A stretch of DNA of 64,000 bases from Acinetobacter radioresistens DSM 6976 = NBRC 102413 = CIP 103788. GTDB lineage: Bacteria > Pseudomonadota > Gammaproteobacteria > Pseudomonadales > Moraxellaceae. The notes under the pieces were generated by a model, which made no database searches, was not told the origin of the DNA, and saw only the letters and a program-made list of their open reading frames with translations. Location: assembly GCF_006757745.1 (NCBI RefSeq), contig NZ_AP019741.1, forward strand, positions 1 through 64,000. Direction: 5' to 3'. The translations under genes were made by a program, and so were the position numbers. Positions 34,164 to 42,966 of this stretch are shown here, in pieces (position 1 is the stretch's first letter; each line of letters starts with the position of its first letter).

Positions 34164-34559
34164 CTATTTTACCTCATGTCTGAATATGTATTTCTGGAAT
34201 ACCAGAAAAAATAAAATCAAAATATAAGTTATTATATTTGAAGGCATGGCATCAAGATCACGGTCTGTAAGCACTAATATCTTATCTGCAAGCAAGGCTA
34301 GATCATACAGACCAAATAAGAAAACGAGAGTGATTAAAATCTCTTTAAATGTTAATAATCTTTTACGTTTTGCCAAAAAACGGTACAGCACAATAAACGC
34401 ATAAAGAATAATAAGACATAGATAGACAGCACCAGTAGTTTTAATCAAATTATGAGAAAAGCTAGATACAAACTCTTTAGAGAAAATAAATGCTGATGTG
34501 ATAACCAGAAAACCTAGAATTCCAACAGTTTTAAAAAACTTTGAATTATTCTGAGTCAT
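34164..34559 (-). CDS. Four-TM membrane protein (about 131 aa)
   Basis: I start at MTQNNSKFFKTVG (34559) because GGAAG lies 9 nt upstream; MEDKK at 34574 or MMVLD at 34592 are possible. Four hydrophobic stretches are visible (TVGILGFLVITSAFIF, AVYLCLIILYAFIVLY, LITLVFLFGLYDLALLA, ITYILILFFLVFQKY). Gene overlap or near-overlap with the SNase-like gene indicates one operon. Family unknown. Confidence 0.6.
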   Translation of the reverse strand: MTQNNSKFFKTVGILGFLVITSAFIFSKEFVSSFSHNLIKTTGAVYLCLIILYAFIVLYRFLAKRKRLLTFKEILITLVFLFGLYDLALLADKILVLTDRDLDAMPSNIITYILILFFLVFQKYIFRHEVK

Positions 34560-34575
34560 TTTTTTATCTTCCATT

Positions 34576-35277
34576 TTATCTAAAACCATCATCCCCGTCC
34601 TTTTTCTTGATCTTAAAGTGCTTGGAAATACTTAGGTCAAGACCCAAGTTATCTACATAAAATAGGCCAATGAGTAACAGCACACCTAAAAAAATACCCA
34701 ACATCACTGAACGGACACTGTAACCAAATCCATATTTATTTTGTTCAGCCATAAAACCATGTTGATCTGAGATAGGTACTTTTGCGTTGGTAGCTAAACA
34801 TTCCTTATAGAAATAGGTGGGAGTTAGGCTTAAAGAATTAAAATGAAAATGATAGTCAGGATTAAACAATCCTTTTTGAAGTTTTTGATTTTGATCTTCA
34901 ATAATACGGTATCGCTCTGGGGCTGATTCTTTATCAAATAACCATGCGTATCCAGTCAGAAGCAATGCTTCGTTAAGATTCACACCCCCACTTAATAATT
35001 CGCCATGCACACAACCATTATTGGGATTATTATTGGTCACAACATTGACTTCACGGCCTAAGAAAATTCTCTCTGCAACTTCCCTTGACTGGCTATACAT
35101 CCCCTGATTCGGAAAAGGTGTAACAATAGAACTAAGCTTAACTACAATGTCTTGCCCTTTTGAGTTAACGATAACGCTACCACCATCTCTAATTTCAGAA
35201 ACAGTCCCCAAAAAGTCGGCTTTTGCTTGAGTTACAACCAATGCGGCAATAGCAATGATTAGTAGATTTATTTTCAT
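34576..35277 (-). CDS. SNase-like membrane protein, catalytic residues apparently lost
   Basis: A signal peptide (MKINLLIIAIAALVVTQAKA) leads to an SNase-fold region (DFLGTVSEIRDGGSVIVNSKGQDIVVKLSSI...GVNLNEALLLTGYAWLF), similar to Staphylococcus nuclease family proteins, and then to a membrane helix (VMLGIFLGVLLLIGLFYV) near the C-terminus. The usual catalytic arginines are replaced (VKL for a RL, and CVHGEL where GR is expected), so nuclease activity is doubtful. Start at MKINL because the longer frame begins with TTG. Confidence 0.65.
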   Translation of the reverse strand: MKINLLIIAIAALVVTQAKADFLGTVSEIRDGGSVIVNSKGQDIVVKLSSIVTPFPNQGMYSQSREVAERIFLGREVNVVTNNNPNNGCVHGELLSGGVNLNEALLLTGYAWLFDKESAPERYRIIEDQNQKLQKGLFNPDYHFHFNSLSLTPTYFYKECLATNAKVPISDQHGFMAEQNKYGFGYSVRSVMLGIFLGVLLLIGLFYVDNLGLDLSISKHFKIKKKDGDDGFR

Positions 35278-35381
35278 AAACAATGCCAAAAAAATAATAA
35301 TTATTTTATATTAGTTTTAAAGTTAAAAGAATGTTTTTATTTAATAATATATAATTTTAATTGAATGTTTTATTTAAATAT

Positions 35382-35404
35382 AAAAAAAGCGCGTTAAACG
35401 CGCC
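35382..35404 (-). terminator. Terminator of the 35.4-36.1 kb operon
   Basis: GCGCG/CGCGC stem with loop TTTAA on the minus strand, followed by T7. Confidence 0.85.
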
Positions 35405-35419
35405 TTAAAGTTATGCTTT

Positions 35420-35755
35420 TTATTTTGAATTTCTCAACTCTGCCATTAATTTTTCAGCATATTCAACAGGAGAAACATTGTCGATAACTTCTACCACACT
35501 CAGCATTTCAGAAGGGTTTTCAGGATTTGGTTGTTTCGCTAACCCATCAAAAATACACCAGAATAAGGGAGTGGCTAGTTTATACCTCTGCCAATAAGTC
35601 AAGCCAGTCGCGTGAGGTTTATTTGCATTCGAGAAATTTAATGCAATCGGCTTACGATCACTGACATGTCGAGATAGAGAAACTTTTTTTACTTTCTTCT
35701 TCCGGCCCTGTTCTGCCTCTGGTAGCAAGCCATCTAGGTTCAATGTTTCAGACAT
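35420..35755 (-). CDS. Hypothetical 111-aa basic protein
   Basis: I start at MSETLNLDGLL (ATG 35755), with AGGTGG 5 nt upstream. A basic segment (GRKKKVKKVSLSRHVSDRK) precedes a helical C-terminal half (WQRYKLATPLFWCIFDGL). A nucleic-acid-binding role is possible. Its ATG lies just after the stop of the upstream gene (35757). Family unknown. Confidence 0.65.
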   Translation of the reverse strand: MSETLNLDGLLPEAEQGRKKKVKKVSLSRHVSDRKPIALNFSNANKPHATGLTYWQRYKLATPLFWCIFDGLAKQPNPENPSEMLSVVEVIDNVSPVEYAEKLMAELRNSK

Positions 35756-35756
35756 A

Positions 35757-36098
35757 TTAGCCACCTGAATGTAAAGTTAGTTGACGGTATTTCTCTTTAG
35801 CTGTTTCACGATCCATTCCAAGAGTTTTGGCAGCCTCAAGATATGCACGTTGATCCAAATAATTGTTCTTGGTTAACAACTCAAGCATTTCTTCTGCATC
35901 GGCGTTTTCAAAAATATGGACCATTACATCACCCATAAAATCACGCCAACTACGTGTTTTTGCCTTTTTAGCCTTCTCAAAAATGTCATTGCGGCTTTCA
36001 TTGATTGGTCTAGTAAGGTCCTGTGAAAGAAAGCCACTCCAATTCGCTTTGAAGGTTGGATCACCAACTTGTCCTAAATCATCTTTATTAGTAGCCAT
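35757..36098 (-). CDS. Hypothetical 113-aa helical protein
   Basis: Charged, mostly helical (ESRNDIFEKAKKAKTRSWRDFMGDVM), with no recognised family. The C-terminal half (TKNNYLDQRAYLEAAKTLGMDRETAKEKYRQ) looks like a small helical bundle. Promoter with shared motif directly upstream. First gene of a two-gene operon. Confidence 0.65.
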   Translation of the reverse strand: MATNKDDLGQVGDPTFKANWSGFLSQDLTRPINESRNDIFEKAKKAKTRSWRDFMGDVMVHIFENADAEEMLELLTKNNYLDQRAYLEAAKTLGMDRETAKEKYRQLTLHSGG

Positions 36099-36128
36099 AT
36101 CATTTTACATCCTACATGCTTTGTAAGA

Positions 36129-36157
36129 AGCATAGAACATATACCGCAATATTGCAA
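36129..36157 (-). promoter_or_regulatory. Promoter with shared motif for the 35.4-36.1 kb operon
   Basis: -35 TTGCAA (36152-36157), 17-bp spacer containing TATTGCGGTATAT, -10 TATGCT (36129-36134). Confidence 0.7.
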
Positions 36158-36271
36158 TACTTATAATATTAAAATAATTTTAAGGACAGTCATTAACGAT
36201 TAACAATTGATTGATTCAAAAAACGATTCAAAATAAAATATTAAAATAATATTTTATTATTAGGGCTTAGG

Positions 36272-37096
36272 ATGAAAAACAATCAGGGAAATATAATTAT
36301 TCTATTTGCAATAATTATTCTGGGTTTAGGTTTAATATTTCTTTTCACCCTGAAAAATAAAATTCAGAAAGGATGGAATTCATCTGATCATAAAACCCAA
36401 CCTGTTGAACAAGTTGAATCTAAGACTGAACCAACCAACTTTTCCTCTGCAACCGTACTGGAACCATCCAAAGCAGTTCCAAAACCAAACGCCGTTAATC
36501 AATATGAATATTACAATGATGTGCGCGTTATTCAGAACAATGAAACCTTAAACCCTTTTATAACTTCACCCAATCCCAATCCCCTACCAAATCCTGCACA
36601 AAACGGTAAATCTAAAACTTTAGCGGGAAATCAGAAATCACATATCAATGTTAATCCTAATTTTCTCAAAGTTGCACCTAATGGATTTACCTTTCCTCAA
36701 GCTACTGGTTACTTAATTGGCTACCCGATCAAGAATAAACATGGGAAATTAAATATCACTATTAGCAATACAGTAGGTCATTCAAATCTTGCGGTTTTTG
36801 TATATCTGAAAAAGCATTACAACGATTCACGTAACATCGATCTAAACGAATTAACTTCTGCAAGCTATATTCGTGCCGGCGACACTTTTAAATTTTCTAA
36901 TGTTCAATCTGGCTACTACAGAATTGTTTGGATCAATTTAGCCAACAAACAGGCTTTCAAATCCAAAGACTTCGCCGTATTTCAAGATAATAAGTATGCT
37001 TATGATCGGGTCTTTACTTTTTACCCTAATAATAAACTGGCTCAGGGCAAGGCCACTCAAGTACCACTTGCCCTAATTTACAACCATCAACCTTAA
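36272..37096 (+). CDS. Signal-anchored protein of unknown function (274 aa)
   Basis: One membrane helix at the N-terminus (IIILFAIIILGLGLIFLF), then a long linker rich in P, N, T and K (about 30-110), then a C-terminal domain of about 130 residues with strands (KLNITISNTVGHSNLAVFVYL and YYRIVWINLANKQAFKSKDF). The linker-plus-domain plan resembles envelope proteins that reach across the periplasm. The C-terminal domain is similar in style to that of the 320-aa J-like protein at 41499 (both end in a strand-rich extracytoplasmic domain). Family unknown. Confidence 0.65.
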   Translation: MKNNQGNIIILFAIIILGLGLIFLFTLKNKIQKGWNSSDHKTQPVEQVESKTEPTNFSSATVLEPSKAVPKPNAVNQYEYYNDVRVIQNNETLNPFITSPNPNPLPNPAQNGKSKTLAGNQKSHINVNPNFLKVAPNGFTFPQATGYLIGYPIKNKHGKLNITISNTVGHSNLAVFVYLKKHYNDSRNIDLNELTSASYIRAGDTFKFSNVQSGYYRIVWINLANKQAFKSKDFAVFQDNKYAYDRVFTFYPNNKLAQGKATQVPLALIYNHQP

Positions 37097-37106
37097 GTCT
37101 TTAATG

Positions 37107-37973
37107 TTACTTTAAGGCGTTCTTCATTGAATGCCTTAAAAGCTTTTTAAATTCTTCCATGGCTTGTTTTTCTTCAAAATCTTTTAAGCACATATCACGA
37201 CATTCAGCCCAACTTTGACCTTTCCGGCTTATTGGGTATGCTACTTTTATAGCTGCAATGGTGTCTGCGACTTGATCAGATGCTTCAATAAATAGCATTG
37301 CCTTTTTACTGGTATATTTACTCAACACTTCTTCAATCAATGCACTGTCAAGCCTTGGAATAGCAATAGTCATAACACCAGTAGCATGATGAATCGCTAA
37401 AGCAGAAATGAAGTTATCACTTATAAAAAGCCAGTCATTGTTCAGTGTGCTGTGATTGTCACCTATGACTTTATAATTTAAGTCGGAGGTAGAACTTAGA
37501 TGTTGTTCTTCATAACGGCTAGATCGACTGCCGTTCTTCACTATGTAGCCATACCCTGCTTTTCCAGAGTCATAACGTATGATTAGATCACCTTGCTTTA
37601 AAGTATGGACCCTACCCACACTATCCGAAACGTTAACAAGGCTATCAACAATCCTTACCGATTCTAGCAAATCATCAGAGATACCCATCAAACATTCAGG
37701 ATATTGACACATATTATCTTCAAGAACTTGTAGATTGCTATAAAGCTGATCTAAGAAGGGAACAGATTCACCCTGTATTTTTTCAATGAAATCTACATCG
37801 TTAGGGTTTGTTTTTTTAATATTCGATAAGAATGAATGAATGCGGTCTATTTCATTGAGGTATTTAGGATCGCTTAATGCGTCTTTTTTGGATTGCTTTA
37901 GAACTTCATCCAGATCAACTGGTTCTTTATAGGGTGGAATCGGAATAACAATAGGATCAATAATATTAAGCAT
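37107..37973 (-). CDS. Hypothetical 288-aa protein in the shared regulon
   Basis: A soluble, acidic, helical N-terminal half (DLDEVLKQSKKDAL...DEIDRIHSFLSN) and a strand-rich middle (LKQGDLIIRYDSGKAGYGYIVKNGS). The C-terminal part (AIKVAYPISRKGQSWAECRDMCL) resembles substrate-recognition tails of Toprim-like plasmid proteins (compare the endings of the 52582 and 57929 products), though no Toprim motif is clear. No family recognised. Promoter with shared motif at 38000-38028. Confidence 0.6.
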   Translation of the reverse strand: MLNIIDPIVIPIPPYKEPVDLDEVLKQSKKDALSDPKYLNEIDRIHSFLSNIKKTNPNDVDFIEKIQGESVPFLDQLYSNLQVLEDNMCQYPECLMGISDDLLESVRIVDSLVNVSDSVGRVHTLKQGDLIIRYDSGKAGYGYIVKNGSRSSRYEEQHLSSTSDLNYKVIGDNHSTLNNDWLFISDNFISALAIHHATGVMTIAIPRLDSALIEEVLSKYTSKKAMLFIEASDQVADTIAAIKVAYPISRKGQSWAECRDMCLKDFEEKQAMEEFKKLLRHSMKNALK

Positions 37974-37999
37974 GATGTAAACTCCAAGTTGATTTTTGA

Positions 38000-38028
38000 A
38001 GCTTACACCATATACCGCACCTTTACAA
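38000..38028 (-). promoter_or_regulatory. Promoter with shared motif for the 288-aa gene
   Basis: -35 TTGTAA (38023-38028), 17-bp spacer with AGGTGCGGTATAT, -10 TAAGCT (38000-38005). Confidence 0.7.
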
Positions 38029-38044
38029 TACTAGATCAACCCTA

Positions 38045-38845
38045 TTACATCCCTGATCTATTCCTAAACAAATAGATATTGTAAAAAGCCAGAATATAAA
38101 ATATTGCCATAAGTACAGCGTACATATATGCCTTTCTATCTACTGAATTTTTTACAGATTTAATAGATTTTAGTTCTTCGTTTTCACCCGAAAATTCATA
38201 CAGCTTATAAATAACATCAGAATCTACTGTTATTGCATTATCTTCATTTTGGCTGAGTACACTGTCCAATTGGACCATATCAGCATTCAATAGCAACTCG
38301 TTATTTGGTGTAGGATATTGTTTCATCTGATCCGCAGAGATTTGAGCATTCATATACGCTCTCTCGAAATCAGTTAATTTCTCGTCACCAACAATACCGT
38401 ATGCCTCTTGGTACTGGTCTGAGTACACTTTGCTACCAACCATATAGCTTGTCAGATACTTATCTTCGATCTTCTGTATGGTGGGGTTAATTAAAGAAAC
38501 CCATCCATAAAATCCAATCGCAGCCACTACTATAAGGACAAGCCATCTATTGCTATGAGTGTTCATGTAGAAACTCAGCATCATAAGCTGAAATAAAATG
38601 AATAGCACCAGAACCGCAACCAACAGTACTGAGCTTATAACCCCACTAAAATCCAAAAAATAAGTAAACAATACATTTGAATTTGCACCAATGATGTCAT
38701 CGAAAGGCAATAGATCAAATGATGACACTGTAGCCAGACTGAATAAGTTCAACATAAAGAATGAACTGGCGGCCAAGAGAAAGGATGCAATCTTTAAATT
38801 ATCATATTTTAAATTTGATATAAGAACCTTAATTGAATTGCTCAT
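38045..38845 (-). CDS. Membrane protein with large periplasmic loop (266 aa)
   Basis: Four or five membrane helices (about 18-40, 55-77, 80-95, 100-120 and 240-258) surround a polar region (about 120-235) with a repeated acidic pattern (GDEKLTDFERAYMNAQISADQMKQYPTP). The polar part should be a periplasmic loop. Function unknown. Divergent from the Mrr-like gene at 38984. Confidence 0.6.
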   Translation of the reverse strand: MSNSIKVLISNLKYDNLKIASFLLAASSFFMLNLFSLATVSSFDLLPFDDIIGANSNVLFTYFLDFSGVISSVLLVAVLVLFILFQLMMLSFYMNTHSNRWLVLIVVAAIGFYGWVSLINPTIQKIEDKYLTSYMVGSKVYSDQYQEAYGIVGDEKLTDFERAYMNAQISADQMKQYPTPNNELLLNADMVQLDSVLSQNEDNAITVDSDVIYKLYEFSGENEELKSIKSVKNSVDRKAYMYAVLMAIFYILAFYNIYLFRNRSGM

Positions 38846-38983
38846 AGTAAATTAATCATAATATTAAAATAACATTATGATATTATAATTAATTAACTTT
38901 AAAAACATCATTTTTTCAAATAATGAAATAATTGTGAAAATGATTAATATTTATTTTTGAATATAGCGTGAAGAAAACGATCT

Positions 38984-40771
38984 ATGGCTCCTTTAGAAAT
39001 ATTATTGCTTAATTATCTTTCTGTATTGTTTTTTACCGTTGCCTTCGGAACCTTCATTGCAGGAACAGACAAGAAGCTACGCTCATATTCAATCTGGTAT
39101 TGGATGGCTCAGCTTTTTCTATCCTTTGTGATATACAAACTCATTCAACTTTATGATGGCTTTAAGGTCATTTATGTAGCTGACTTCATCCTCTTAGCAT
39201 CTTTCTTAATTTTTAAAATCCCAAATTCAAAGTCGAATAAGCAAAACAAGGTAAATGATTTGGCTAAGGCCCTCCCTCGCCTTCATAAACTCAATACAGA
39301 AGAATTTTCGGTTTACTTAACCAAACTTTTTAAAGCTTATGGCTTTCATTCGGTGAAACAAGTCAAAATTCAAAATGATGATCCAGAAAACACCTACGAT
39401 CATTATTTGCTTGCGCGACATGAGAGCAGTCTTGTGGAAATACGGATCATTAACCGAACTAGAAAACTCACTGAGAAGCATATTAATGAGATTGCCAGTA
39501 ATTTCCGTGATAGCACCTCCCAAGCGACAAGTTGGCTTTTAGCGACCAGTGCCAAAGCCGATCCAAGTACGAACATTTATATCCGTAATAGTGGTGCAGA
39601 TATTAAGGTATTTGACAGCAAAGCCATCAGTGATCTGATCTATGTTCTTGCACCGGATCACAAACCAAATCGCGGCATAATCAAAACCTCATTTATTAGA
39701 CTACTTGACTACCTTGTTCAAAAACTCAGCTCAGCCAAAAATAAACTCACTTTAGAACAGCCAGAAATTTCATCCAAAGCGGAAATGGTAGCTTCTCAAC
39801 AACTCATGAGTGATGTGTTAAGTGAAAATGTTACCCTTGCAATGCCTGATGATAGTTTGGATGATGAAAATACTCCTACTAGCACAGTGGATAAGACTCC
39901 AGTAAACACGCAAGATAATTCTGACAATGAACAAGTCGAAGAAATTAAACCTACAAAGAAAAAGAAAGCAGCCAAATCAGATAACCAACCTACCCAGACA
40001 AATACTACAAGCGTTGAATCAACTCCGGAAACTAATACAGTAGTTGCAAGCGAAGCCGTGGATGAAAATGAGAATATTAAAAACACTGAAACAGAGGCCG
40101 ACATTCAATTAGCCGATAGTGCAACCACAGAACCCTCTATACCAGATGTGATAGATGAAAATATTCAAGTTGATGCTGAAGCAGACCCACTCGATGATTT
40201 AAATAATATCGCCGTAGGAGATACACCTACATCGGTAGATGATGCAGAGTTTGATGACTTCAAAACTGCTGACACAACAGATATTGATCTAATGCCGGAT
40301 ACAGCAAGTACAGAAATCGATTTATTGCTTGTAGGTGCCGATCCGGATAGCACTAAAGAAGATTTAATCACTGCTGATGATCTCAATGAAGAAACACCAA
40401 ATGAAGAAACACCAGAAGTTCAGATCACTGAGAGTCTGGAATTAAATGATGTCACTGTTGAAGTAGAAATCGATCCATTATTAGAAATTGATGTGTTAAA
40501 GGAAACAATACCAGTCGCTACAGAATCAATAGGACTCGATGATTTTCCACAAATGGCAGAAATCGATCTACTAGCCATGGACAGTAGCGGATCAATTGAT
40601 TTGTTAGTAGGAGAACCCTCAAATGATAAAACCACCTCTGATGAACCAATGGACCCTACAGAGTCAATTGTTTTACCGACTGAGAACGCAATAGAGGAAG
40701 CAAAACTCCCACAACCCAAAATTGAACTAAGTGATTTGGGAGCTGCACTACCTGAACAAAGAAAGACTTGA
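38984..40771 (+). CDS. Membrane protein with Mrr-like domain and long acidic tail
   Basis: Three membrane helices (residues 1-77) are followed by a region like the Mrr/restriction-endonuclease-like fold (about 95-225): FSVYLTKLFKAYGFHSVKQV, YDHYLLARHESSLVEIRIINR, and TSWLLATSAKADPSTNIY. The expected catalytic D...(E/Q)xK becomes D...EIR, so nuclease activity is uncertain. From about 250 to 595 a low-complexity acidic tail (D, E, T, S, N) carries repeats of I-D-L-L (EIDLLLVGAD, EIDLLAMDSS, SIDLLVGEP). The tail might bind basic partners. Own promoter region. Confidence 0.7.
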   Translation: MAPLEILLLNYLSVLFFTVAFGTFIAGTDKKLRSYSIWYWMAQLFLSFVIYKLIQLYDGFKVIYVADFILLASFLIFKIPNSKSNKQNKVNDLAKALPRLHKLNTEEFSVYLTKLFKAYGFHSVKQVKIQNDDPENTYDHYLLARHESSLVEIRIINRTRKLTEKHINEIASNFRDSTSQATSWLLATSAKADPSTNIYIRNSGADIKVFDSKAISDLIYVLAPDHKPNRGIIKTSFIRLLDYLVQKLSSAKNKLTLEQPEISSKAEMVASQQLMSDVLSENVTLAMPDDSLDDENTPTSTVDKTPVNTQDNSDNEQVEEIKPTKKKKAAKSDNQPTQTNTTSVESTPETNTVVASEAVDENENIKNTETEADIQLADSATTEPSIPDVIDENIQVDAEADPLDDLNNIAVGDTPTSVDDAEFDDFKTADTTDIDLMPDTASTEIDLLLVGADPDSTKEDLITADDLNEETPNEETPEVQITESLELNDVTVEVEIDPLLEIDVLKETIPVATESIGLDDFPQMAEIDLLAMDSSGSIDLLVGEPSNDKTTSDEPMDPTESIVLPTENAIEEAKLPQPKIELSDLGAALPEQRKT

Positions 40772-40795
40772 GGAAATAAAAATACATAAGCATTC

Positions 40796-41236
40796 TTATT
40801 TATTCTGGTTCTTTTCCAGTAAGTTTTTACCTAACAAATGTTTGATCGCCATGTCTGCATAGTTATCACGAAGGAAGTTATAAAATCCTATAGCTAACAC
40901 AGTAACCATTAAGCTGTATGGGGCGGTAGGATTAATAGCTCCCCCACCTATTGCCAATATCACCAGAAATATCAGACTGGTATAAGCAAAGCTGAAAAAC
41001 ATTCCGTACAGTCGGCTGTAAAAGAATCCCAATTCACCTGTATCTGTAGCGAAGAAAGATTGTATATGCAGCAACAAAACCCCTACTACACCGACCCCCA
41101 AAGTCCAAGACAACCATCCTTTTACAAGAAGTACTTCTGAGGAAACGATCAGGTAAGAAATGGGCAGAGCAACAACGATGGCAATTAAAAAACTTAATAG
41201 TTTTAAATCTTTAATTTTAAGAAAAAAGGTTTTCAA
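40796..41236 (-). CDS. Four-TM membrane protein (146 aa)
   Basis: Four hydrophobic stretches (about 12-33, 40-60, 75-97, 108-128) and short polar ends. The C-terminus ends in a basic tail (LLGKNLLEKNQNK). Function unknown. Divergent from the candidate sRNA at 41322. Confidence 0.6.
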   Translation of the reverse strand: MKTFFLKIKDLKLLSFLIAIVVALPISYLIVSSEVLLVKGWLSWTLGVGVVGVLLLHIQSFFATDTGELGFFYSRLYGMFFSFAYTSLIFLVILAIGGGAINPTAPYSLMVTVLAIGFYNFLRDNYADMAIKHLLGKNLLEKNQNK

Positions 41237-41290
41237 TAGTATTCACCATAATAAAACATTAATGAAATAATAACATTATGATTAATAGAA

Positions 41291-41319
41291 TTGTATATTC
41301 CATTTAAATATTATATAAT
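41291..41319 (+). promoter_or_regulatory. Consensus promoter of the candidate sRNA
   Basis: -35 TTGTAT (41291-41296), exactly 17 bp, -10 TATAAT (41314-41319). One of the best consensus promoters in the window; no open frame of useful length follows before a terminator. Confidence 0.75.
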
Positions 41320-41325
41320 TATCCT

Positions 41326-41432
41326 GCCAATCAAATTGGTAAACTCCGTTTGTTGTAAAGTCTTTACAACCCCTTTTTCATAAAGGATGGAGATGAAGCG
41401 AGCTATGTTTTTATTAATATAGCTCGTTTTTT
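41326..41432 (+). ncRNA. Candidate small RNA, about 105 nt
   Basis: Starting about 7 nt after the -10 box, the RNA has hairpin 1 CCAAT-CAA-ATTGG (41327-41339), hairpin 2 TTGTAAA/TTTACAA (41353-41369) and a terminator hairpin GAGCTAT/ATAGCTC (41400-41425) with T6. A nine-codon frame (ATG AAG CGA...) after AGGATGGAG at 41393 may be coincidence. Possible roles are copy-number control, antisense or a host-factor RNA; the target is unknown. Confidence 0.65.
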
Positions 41433-41498
41433 ATTCTTTATATTTTCGTAATATTAATCTAATATTAATTATTATTAATACACCACAAAAGGCTATAA

Positions 41499-42461
41499 AT
41501 GTCTAAATCAATTAATCCTTATGAAATATTACTTATCCCTGATTTTTCATCTATAGACGATGTGGAAGTAGCTTTTAATCAACGTTTAAGAGAATTTGAT
41601 GACATTGAAAAATTTACAAAAAATCAGGCTGACCTTTACTCTTTAATCCATGAAGCCTACGACATCTTATCAAATGCCAACACCAAGGCCATGCTTGATG
41701 ATAATTTGCGAGTCAAAAAAATTACCAACCAAAATCTAAAAAACAAGGACCCTCTTTCGCCCCTCGATCCTGAAAATACGAAAACCGATGAATTTGTAGA
41801 ACAGGAATACAGTCGAGAAAAAACGATTGGAGTTGAGAAGAACAATAAAAATAGCTCATTCGTCACTTATTTTGTTATTGGCATTATCGCCCTTTTAATT
41901 GGTAGTTACTTCTTAAATATCCTTAATGGTAATGAAGATCAGAAAAAACCAAACACAGCACAAGCTGAAAAGGTAGAACAGCTACAATCCGAAGTTAAAG
42001 CGCCACCTCAACCCATTAACCTTATCGCTAAAACTACGGATATTCGAGATAATTTCCTATACCCTGATCCAATAGCTTTTAGAGATCAGCACATGATTTA
42101 TGCCCCAGATGGTAGTGTTTTTCCGCTTGAGGCCAGTCTAATCCCTTCTTTACCCCAAACAGTAGATGGTGAAAGTTCAATTTTGGTCCAAAACCCTCAT
42201 GCGACTGCAATCTTTGGAAAATTGATTGTTCAATTTACTGAATCAACTGAGCCTATGGCAATCCGATACTTCTACATTCCTGCAAAACAATCACTAGAGC
42301 TGTTTAAAACGCCGTCTGGTAAGTTTCAGATTCAGATTCTTACCCTTGATAAGCCAACAGCATATGTTTCACCTGTTTTCACAGTGCCTTTATATAGCAC
42401 GTTGAGAACAATTCAAAAAGCAGACTGGAATTACGCTTACCCACCAGAACAAGTATTTTAA
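41499..42461 (+). CDS. Membrane protein with J-like N-terminal domain (320 aa)
   Basis: Residues 5-68 follow the DnaJ J-domain pattern: NPYEILLIPDFSSIDDVEVAFNQRLREF and a later ...LYSLIHEAYDILSNANTKAMLDDN, but the HPD tripeptide that stimulates DnaK is absent. A membrane helix (SFVTYFVIGIIALLIGSYFLNIL, about 124-146) follows, then a 170-residue outer domain with strands (HATAIFGKLIVQFTESTEPMAIRYFYI). It could be an inactive J-like anchor. Function unknown. It converges on the 130-aa gene and overlaps its stop. Confidence 0.65.
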   Translation: MSKSINPYEILLIPDFSSIDDVEVAFNQRLREFDDIEKFTKNQADLYSLIHEAYDILSNANTKAMLDDNLRVKKITNQNLKNKDPLSPLDPENTKTDEFVEQEYSREKTIGVEKNNKNSSFVTYFVIGIIALLIGSYFLNILNGNEDQKKPNTAQAEKVEQLQSEVKAPPQPINLIAKTTDIRDNFLYPDPIAFRDQHMIYAPDGSVFPLEASLIPSLPQTVDGESSILVQNPHATAIFGKLIVQFTESTEPMAIRYFYIPAKQSLELFKTPSGKFQIQILTLDKPTAYVSPVFTVPLYSTLRTIQKADWNYAYPPEQVF

Positions 42462-42850
42462 AACCCCAAAGTACCTTGAATGGTTTCTACTTCTGGCCCA
42501 CCAGAAGTAGAAAAAACCCCATCAAAATACAAATCATAAATACTATTAATCAGCACACTATTAGTTTTGATAAATGCTAATTCTTTTTTTGTTTCTTCAT
42601 CCAGAATAGACAGTCCTGTTAGACCTTCATTAAATGAATCAATACATAATACTTGAAGGCCGGCTGCCCTTAAAAACTCTTGCACCCCTTTAGCTTTTGC
42701 TTGCTGATTAGATAGCCGTGGCTGCTTTTCTTCAACCATCCGGATCATATACGCAAGTAAGTCTTTATGGGGCTGTTTGATTTCATTTTTACGATTACGA
42801 TTAGCCCACCGATATTCATCTGAGAAAATCACTTCTCCACTTGTAAGCAT
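42458..42850 (-). CDS. Hypothetical 130-aa protein in the shared regulon
   Basis: A soluble, helical protein (RKNEIKQPHKDLLAYMIRMVEEKQPRLSNQQAKAKGVQEFLRAAG) of unknown family. Its promoter region at 42887-42906 contains a GTGGTATAT variant of the shared motif. Separate from the gene at 42967 by a strong hairpin. Confidence 0.6.
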   Translation of the reverse strand: MLTSGEVIFSDEYRWANRNRKNEIKQPHKDLLAYMIRMVEEKQPRLSNQQAKAKGVQEFLRAAGLQVLCIDSFNEGLTGLSILDEETKKELAFIKTNSVLINSIYDLYFDGVFSTSGGPEVETIQGTLGF

Positions 42851-42880
42851 TTTTGAACCTCAAATGAATCAACCTCTTTC

Positions 42881-42908
42881 AATAAAATATACCACATAAT
42901 AGAAATAA
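42881..42908 (-). promoter_or_regulatory. Weaker copy of the shared promoter motif
   Basis: Minus strand TTATGTGGTATAT at the same distance from the gene as in the other members; the -35 is less clear (TTTCTA). Confidence 0.5.
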
Positions 42909-42940
42909 CCCACTTCATCTCAATTTAGATAAAGTGGGTT
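42907..42940 (-). terminator. Strong hairpin between 42967 and 42850 genes
   Basis: AACCCACTT/AAGTGGGTT with an inner ATCT/AGAT pair; only a short T-rich end on the minus strand. Confidence 0.6.
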
Positions 42941-42966
42941 ATATATACAGTCGGGAGGTAGGAACC

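Noticed and set aside
39796..40719. Long antisense frames rich in serine and valine opposite the acidic tail
   Set aside because: They are the complement of D/E/T-rich codons and have no ribosome sites or families.
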